Of a DNA stretch of 64,000 bases, positions 61,869-64,000 are shown piece after piece (positions within the stretch are counted from its first letter, which is position 1; every line of letters begins with the position of its first letter). The notes beneath the pieces are model-generated. The model saw nothing but the letters and a program-made list of their open reading frames with translations, was not told where the DNA came from and did no database searches. A program made the translations under genes and the position numbers. Origin of the DNA: JAEYZM01 sp943372195 (GTDB lineage Bacteria; Bacteroidota; Bacteroidia; Sphingobacteriales; Sphingobacteriaceae). The DNA is taken from contig CALRXS010000003.1 in the NCBI GenBank assembly GCA_943372195.1, positions 1 through 64,000 on the forward strand, written 5' to 3'.

Positions 61869-64000
61869 TCAACTACCTTTTAGTCTACGTGCAAACAAGC
61901 TCGAGCTTACAGTCGTGAACAACACAATACTTATACTGCTCGCTGGCATCAATATCGCTGCTATCACCGGTGATAATTGTCCTTGCACTGCAAAGAATAA
62001 GCCTACAATATTATAAAGTATTGAAATTATAAAACTTGCAATTATCACATTCTTACTTACTGTAGAGAATCTGATGAAGCGATATAATTTATTAAATACG
62101 CTACCATCCATAATTACATCACAAGCTGGTGAGAAATAGTTTGCATGATCTGTAACTGCAATTCCTATATCACTCTGCTTCAATGCTCCAGCATCATTTA
62201 ATCCGTCGCCAATCATCATCACTTTTTTACCCTGTGATTGTAGTGATTTTATTTTTGAGAGTTTATCTTCCGGACTTTGCTTAAAATGTAATTCAGCATT
62301 TTCGCCCAACATATATTGCAGTACTTCTTTCTCAGAATCGTGATCGCCAGACAATACCATCAATTGATATTTATTCTTCAGTTCATTTACCAATGTGCTG
62401 AATCCGTTTCTATACACATTGTTTAATGCGAAGTAGCCGTAGTACTTATTATCAATCTCTATATATACTCGGCTTTCTTTTACTTCAGTATTTTCTACAT
62501 TCGATAATATGAATTTCTCAGAACCAATTCTAATTACATGCTTATCAAACTCTGCAATAATACCTTTACCCTCTATTTCTGTGAATTTAACTAGATCAAT
62601 ACTCTCTGTATGACCTAAGTAATCATACACTCTCTTACTCAATGGATGTGCTGAATGTCTAAATACATTCGACAATAGTGTGCTCTCTTCTTGACTTAAT
62701 GTATTACCTACATAATTTATTCTTGCGTGTTGTGCTTCTGTAATAGTACCTGTCTTATCAAATACGATTACGTCTATATCACTTAACTTCTCAATAGCAT
62801 CAGAGTTTTTTAAATAGAATTTATATTTACCATATAGTCGAATAATATTTCCGTTAGTGAAAGTAGATGATAATAATAATGCACATGGGCATGCGATAAT
62901 TAAAGTAGTCGTTAAAGCATTCAATGCTAACTTTACATCTATTCTTAACCAATAGAAAAATGCTGCAGCAGTAATTACAAATAATACTACCGTGAAGTAT
63001 TTACTAATAGTATGAATAAAAGATTCATACGCATCTTTTCTTTCTTGAAACACATCTTTGTTCCAAAGTCTTGTCAAATAACTTTGTGATACTTCTTTAA
63101 CAACTTCAATCATTAACGAAGAACCCTCTTGTCGACCTCCTGCATATAATAAATCGCCTCTGTCTTTATGTATTAAAGTTGATTCACCCGTAACAAAACT
63201 ATAATCAATTTGTGCATCACCTTTAATTAATATTCCATCCGCAGGAATTAATTCTTTATTTCTAATCAATAAATGATCGCCTTTCTTAACTTGATTTACA
63301 GGTATCTGTTCTTCTTTACCTCTATTTAATTTTGTTATCGCGAGAGGGAAGAATGATTTGTAATCTCTTTCAAACGATAATGTTTCGTATGTTCTATCTT
63401 GAAAGTATCTGCCAATTAACATGAAGAATACGATGCCACTCATCGAATCTAAATAACCTGCACCTGTATGTGAAAGTATTTCATAAAGACTTCTTACAAA
63501 CGTTACCAATACTGCTAAAGCAATAGGCAAGTCTATATTTAAAAATCCTTTCTTTAAACTTTTAATTCCAGACTCGAAGAATTCATATGCTGCATAAAAA
63601 AACACTGGCAATGAAAGCACAATATTTAAATATCCGAAATAAGATGTGAAACTATTTTGATCAAAGAAATTTCCTAAAGAGAAATACTCTGGGAAACTCA
63701 ACATCATTATATTTCCAAATGCAAATCCAGCTATACCAATCTTATAAATTCTAGATTTATTGTGTTTACTTTCTTTTTTATCTAATTGTTCTAAACTTAC
63801 ATGTGGTTCATAACCAATGCTAGCCATTAACTCTGCAATTTTACTTAATGAAGTTTCTTCTTCTTTATAGATTATCTCAACTTCTTTCTTCGGAAAGTTT
63901 ACAGTTGATTTTATTACTCCCTTATCTAATTTGTGTAAGTTCTCTAATAGATAAACACAAGAACTACAATGCATGCTTGGTACTTGAAAGTTGACATGCG
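61869..64000 (-). CDS. Heavy-metal P-type ATPase, CcoI/FixI-like, N-terminus beyond window
   Basis: The frame stays open to the right edge; residues before the first internal Met (HVNFQVPS-MHCSSC) belong to the same heavy-metal-associated domain, so the true start lies outside the window. Motifs in order: MHCSSC metal site, VTGEST, CPCAL in the sixth membrane helix, DKTGTIT phosphorylation site, HP in SAHPLS, and GDGLNDAGAL. CPC with FTNGNIIR-type continuation resembles CcoI, the Cu(I) exporter needed to assemble cbb3 oxidase. Copper is inferred from family. No cbb3 gene is visible, but such genes would be expected just past the right edge. Confidence 0.92.
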   Translation of the reverse strand, partial: HVNFQVPSMHCSSCVYLLENLHKLDKGVIKSTVNFPKKEVEIIYKEEETSLSKIAELMASIGYEPHVSLEQLDKKESKHNKSRIYKIGIAGFAFGNIMMLSFPEYFSLGNFFDQNSFTSYFGYLNIVLSLPVFFYAAYEFFESGIKSLKKGFLNIDLPIALAVLVTFVRSLYEILSHTGAGYLDSMSGIVFFMLIGRYFQDRTYETLSFERDYKSFFPLAITKLNRGKEEQIPVNQVKKGDHLLIRNKELIPADGILIKGDAQIDYSFVTGESTLIHKDRGDLLYAGGRQEGSSLMIEVVKEVSQSYLTRLWNKDVFQERKDAYESFIHTISKYFTVVLFVITAAAFFYWLRIDVKLALNALTTTLIIACPCALLLSSTFTNGNIIRLYGKYKFYLKNSDAIEKLSDIDVIVFDKTGTITEAQHARINYVGNTLSQEESTLLSNVFRHSAHPLSKRVYDYLGHTESIDLVKFTEIEGKGIIAEFDKHVIRIGSEKFILSNVENTEVKESRVYIEIDNKYYGYFALNNVYRNGFSTLVNELKNKYQLMVLSGDHDSEKEVLQYMLGENAELHFKQSPEDKLSKIKSLQSQGKKVMMIGDGLNDAGALKQSDIGIAVTDHANYFSPACDVIMDGSVFNKLYRFIRFSTVSKNVIIASFIISILYNIVGLFFAVQGQLSPVIAAILMPASSISIVLFTTVSSSLFARRLKGS

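Overview
The window looks like a chromosomal segment of a low-GC member of the Bacteroidota, probably aerobic or microaerobic. The evidence is a type IX secretion type-B cargo next to a PorP/SprF-like protein, promoters of the TTTG ... TAnnTTTG type, no clear Shine-Dalgarno sites at most starts, an UpxY-like antiterminator, a DUF2911 protein and a CcoI-type copper ATPase. Genus and species cannot be told from the sequence.

Layout. 1-6.3 kb: the 3' end of a very large tandem-95-repeat surface protein with a type IX sorting domain, then a PorP/SprF-like protein and an OmpA/PD40 lipoprotein-like protein, closed by a perfect palindromic terminator. 6.4-10.7 kb: initiator tRNA-fMet (minus strand), era, der, a tiny Ala/Ser/Asp-rich lipoprotein and a CtpA-type protease. 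10.8-13.0 kb: a MurNAc kinase/MurQ peptidoglycan-recycling pair and a conserved protein of unknown function. 13.0-22.3 kb: a promoter and SAM-I riboswitch leading metH and metF, then a tightly packed string of rsgA, an M48 lipoprotein, dtd, a MazG-like protein, a redoxin-like protein and a cytochrome c/copper-monooxygenase-like lipoprotein.

22.6-47.0 kb: one co-directional run of 21 genes for a cell-surface polysaccharide. It holds Wza and Wzc/BY-kinase, an UpxY/NusG-like antiterminator, an asparagine-synthase-like amidotransferase, an ABC exporter (Wzm/Wzt), three FkbM-type methyltransferases, about ten glycosyltransferases, a Wzy-like polymerase, a carbamoyltransferase and a glycosyltransferase fused to an exosortase-like membrane domain. 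The fusion is the most unusual gene in the window. 47.1-49.5 kb: a DUF2911 protein and a convergent DUF4442/nitronate-monooxygenase-like pair.

49.6-57.5 kb: fatty-acid beta-oxidation genes fadD, fadN, fadA and fadE, with a four-helix-bundle (23S-IVP-like) gene interposed. 57.5-64 kb: an acetyltransferase, a beta-barrel outer-membrane protein, a photolyase, a TIGR01777-type epimerase, a small 2Fe-2S thioredoxin-fold ferredoxin and the C-terminal part of a CcoI-like P-type ATPase that runs off the right edge.

The most striking non-coding signal is a dispersed family of intergenic arrays of 7-bp units that fit NNNRTAY. Five arrays have exactly four units and one has eight, and several touch stop or start codons. 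They are concentrated around 47.9-61.8 kb, with one at 12.4 kb. No gene-free stretch exceeds 300 bases; the longest (22345-22613) carries the likely promoter and leader of the polysaccharide operon. No CRISPR array, insertion sequence, rRNA gene or prophage was seen.
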